A stretch of 22,325 nt of DNA from DASYUM01 sp036001225. Its GTDB lineage: Bacteria; Methylomirabilota; Methylomirabilia; Rokubacteriales; DASRDR01. The stretch's first letter is position 1. Each line of letters opens with the position of its first letter. The stretch spans positions 1 to 22,325 of the forward strand of contig DASYUM010000093.1 in the NCBI GenBank assembly GCA_036001225.1, written 5' to 3'. The position numbers and the translations under genes are program-made. The notes beneath the pieces were generated by a model. That model did not search any database. It saw nothing but the letters and a program-made list of their open reading frames with translations, and had not been told where the DNA came from. Of this stretch, positions 22,214-22,325 are shown in pieces.

Positions 22214-22325
22214 TCATGCGCGGGACCCGCCCGGTAGAAGATCTTCCCGGGCGAACGCGAGGGCTTCGGGCAGCGTCATCGAACGCCCACGGGCGCTCGC
22301 TACTTCGATGGTGTCGGGGCTCAGT
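22214..22325 (-). CDS. C-terminal tail of an unidentified gene (5' part beyond window)
   Basis: An open minus-strand frame from the window edge to TGA at 22216-22214, giving the last 36 residues: LSPDTIEVASARGRSMTLPE followed by ALAFAREDLLPGG and SRA. The composition and helix-like pattern (ARGRSMTLPEALAFA) resemble the tail of ATPase/cyclase or LuxR-type regulator proteins, but this is too short to assign. Seventy-seven bases separate its stop from the start of the SecA-like gene in the same direction. Confidence 0.5.
   Translation of the reverse strand, partial: LSPDTIEVASARGRSMTLPEALAFAREDLLPGGSRA

Noticed and set aside
1..22325. CRISPR arrays, tRNA or rRNA genes, insertion sequences, prophage or origin
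   Set aside because: I looked for regularly spaced repeats, cloverleaf-like segments, transposase motifs and DnaA-box clusters by eye and found none. Very small RNAs could be missed without computation.

Overview
The window is very GC-rich bacterial chromosome, tightly packed, with strong third-position GC bias. That bias opens long meaningless reading frames on the opposite strands, which I left out. The gene content (several unpaired periplasmic substrate-binding proteins, MmgE/PrpD proteins, a HemL-like class III aminotransferase, a Rieske oxygenase, and a selenocysteine version of a CTP-synthase-C-terminal-like protein) would suit an uncultivated soil or subsurface lineage such as Rokubacteria/Methylomirabilota. 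This is inference from memory of gene content; no marker gene is present.

Layout: (1) 1-5650, minus strand, a probable catabolic/transport operon read from right to left: MmgE/PrpD protein, class III aminotransferase (ATGA overlap), DUF1932-type NAD(P) oxidoreductase, NMT1/SsuA-type binding protein, then after a repeat-bearing gap a truncated SsuC/TauC-type permease. (2) 5841-7284, plus strand: a gene whose in-frame TGA sits exactly at the glutaminase nucleophile position (GT-Sec-GGFQH), with a SECIS-like hairpin just after it, then a small secreted protein of unknown role. (3) 7425-9465, minus: a second MmgE/PrpD protein and an isochorismatase-family hydrolase. (4) 9593-11861, plus: a Tat-exported alpha/beta hydrolase and a c-heme/Vgb-like beta-propeller protein. 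(5) 11952-17561, minus: Rieske oxygenase, 3-hydroxyisobutyrate-dehydrogenase-like enzyme, a frameshifted TrpX-type binding protein, a DUF3303 protein, a LivK-type binding protein and a Tat-exported NMT1-type binding protein. (6) 17897-20868, plus: a compact envelope cluster of CxxC exported protein, cupredoxin-like protein without a cysteine ligand, polytopic membrane protein with a six-cysteine loop, and an exported cupin. (7) 21047-22325: a DUF433/DUF5615 toxin-antitoxin-like pair, a small SecA-scaffold-like protein, and the tail of an unidentified gene.

Regions 1 to 5 read as uptake and breakdown of organic acids or amino/aromatic compounds, but no substrate can be named from sequence. The strongest unusual item is the selenoprotein at 5841-6530. 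The least understood is the envelope cluster in region 6. I saw no tRNA, rRNA, CRISPR array, insertion sequence or phage gene.
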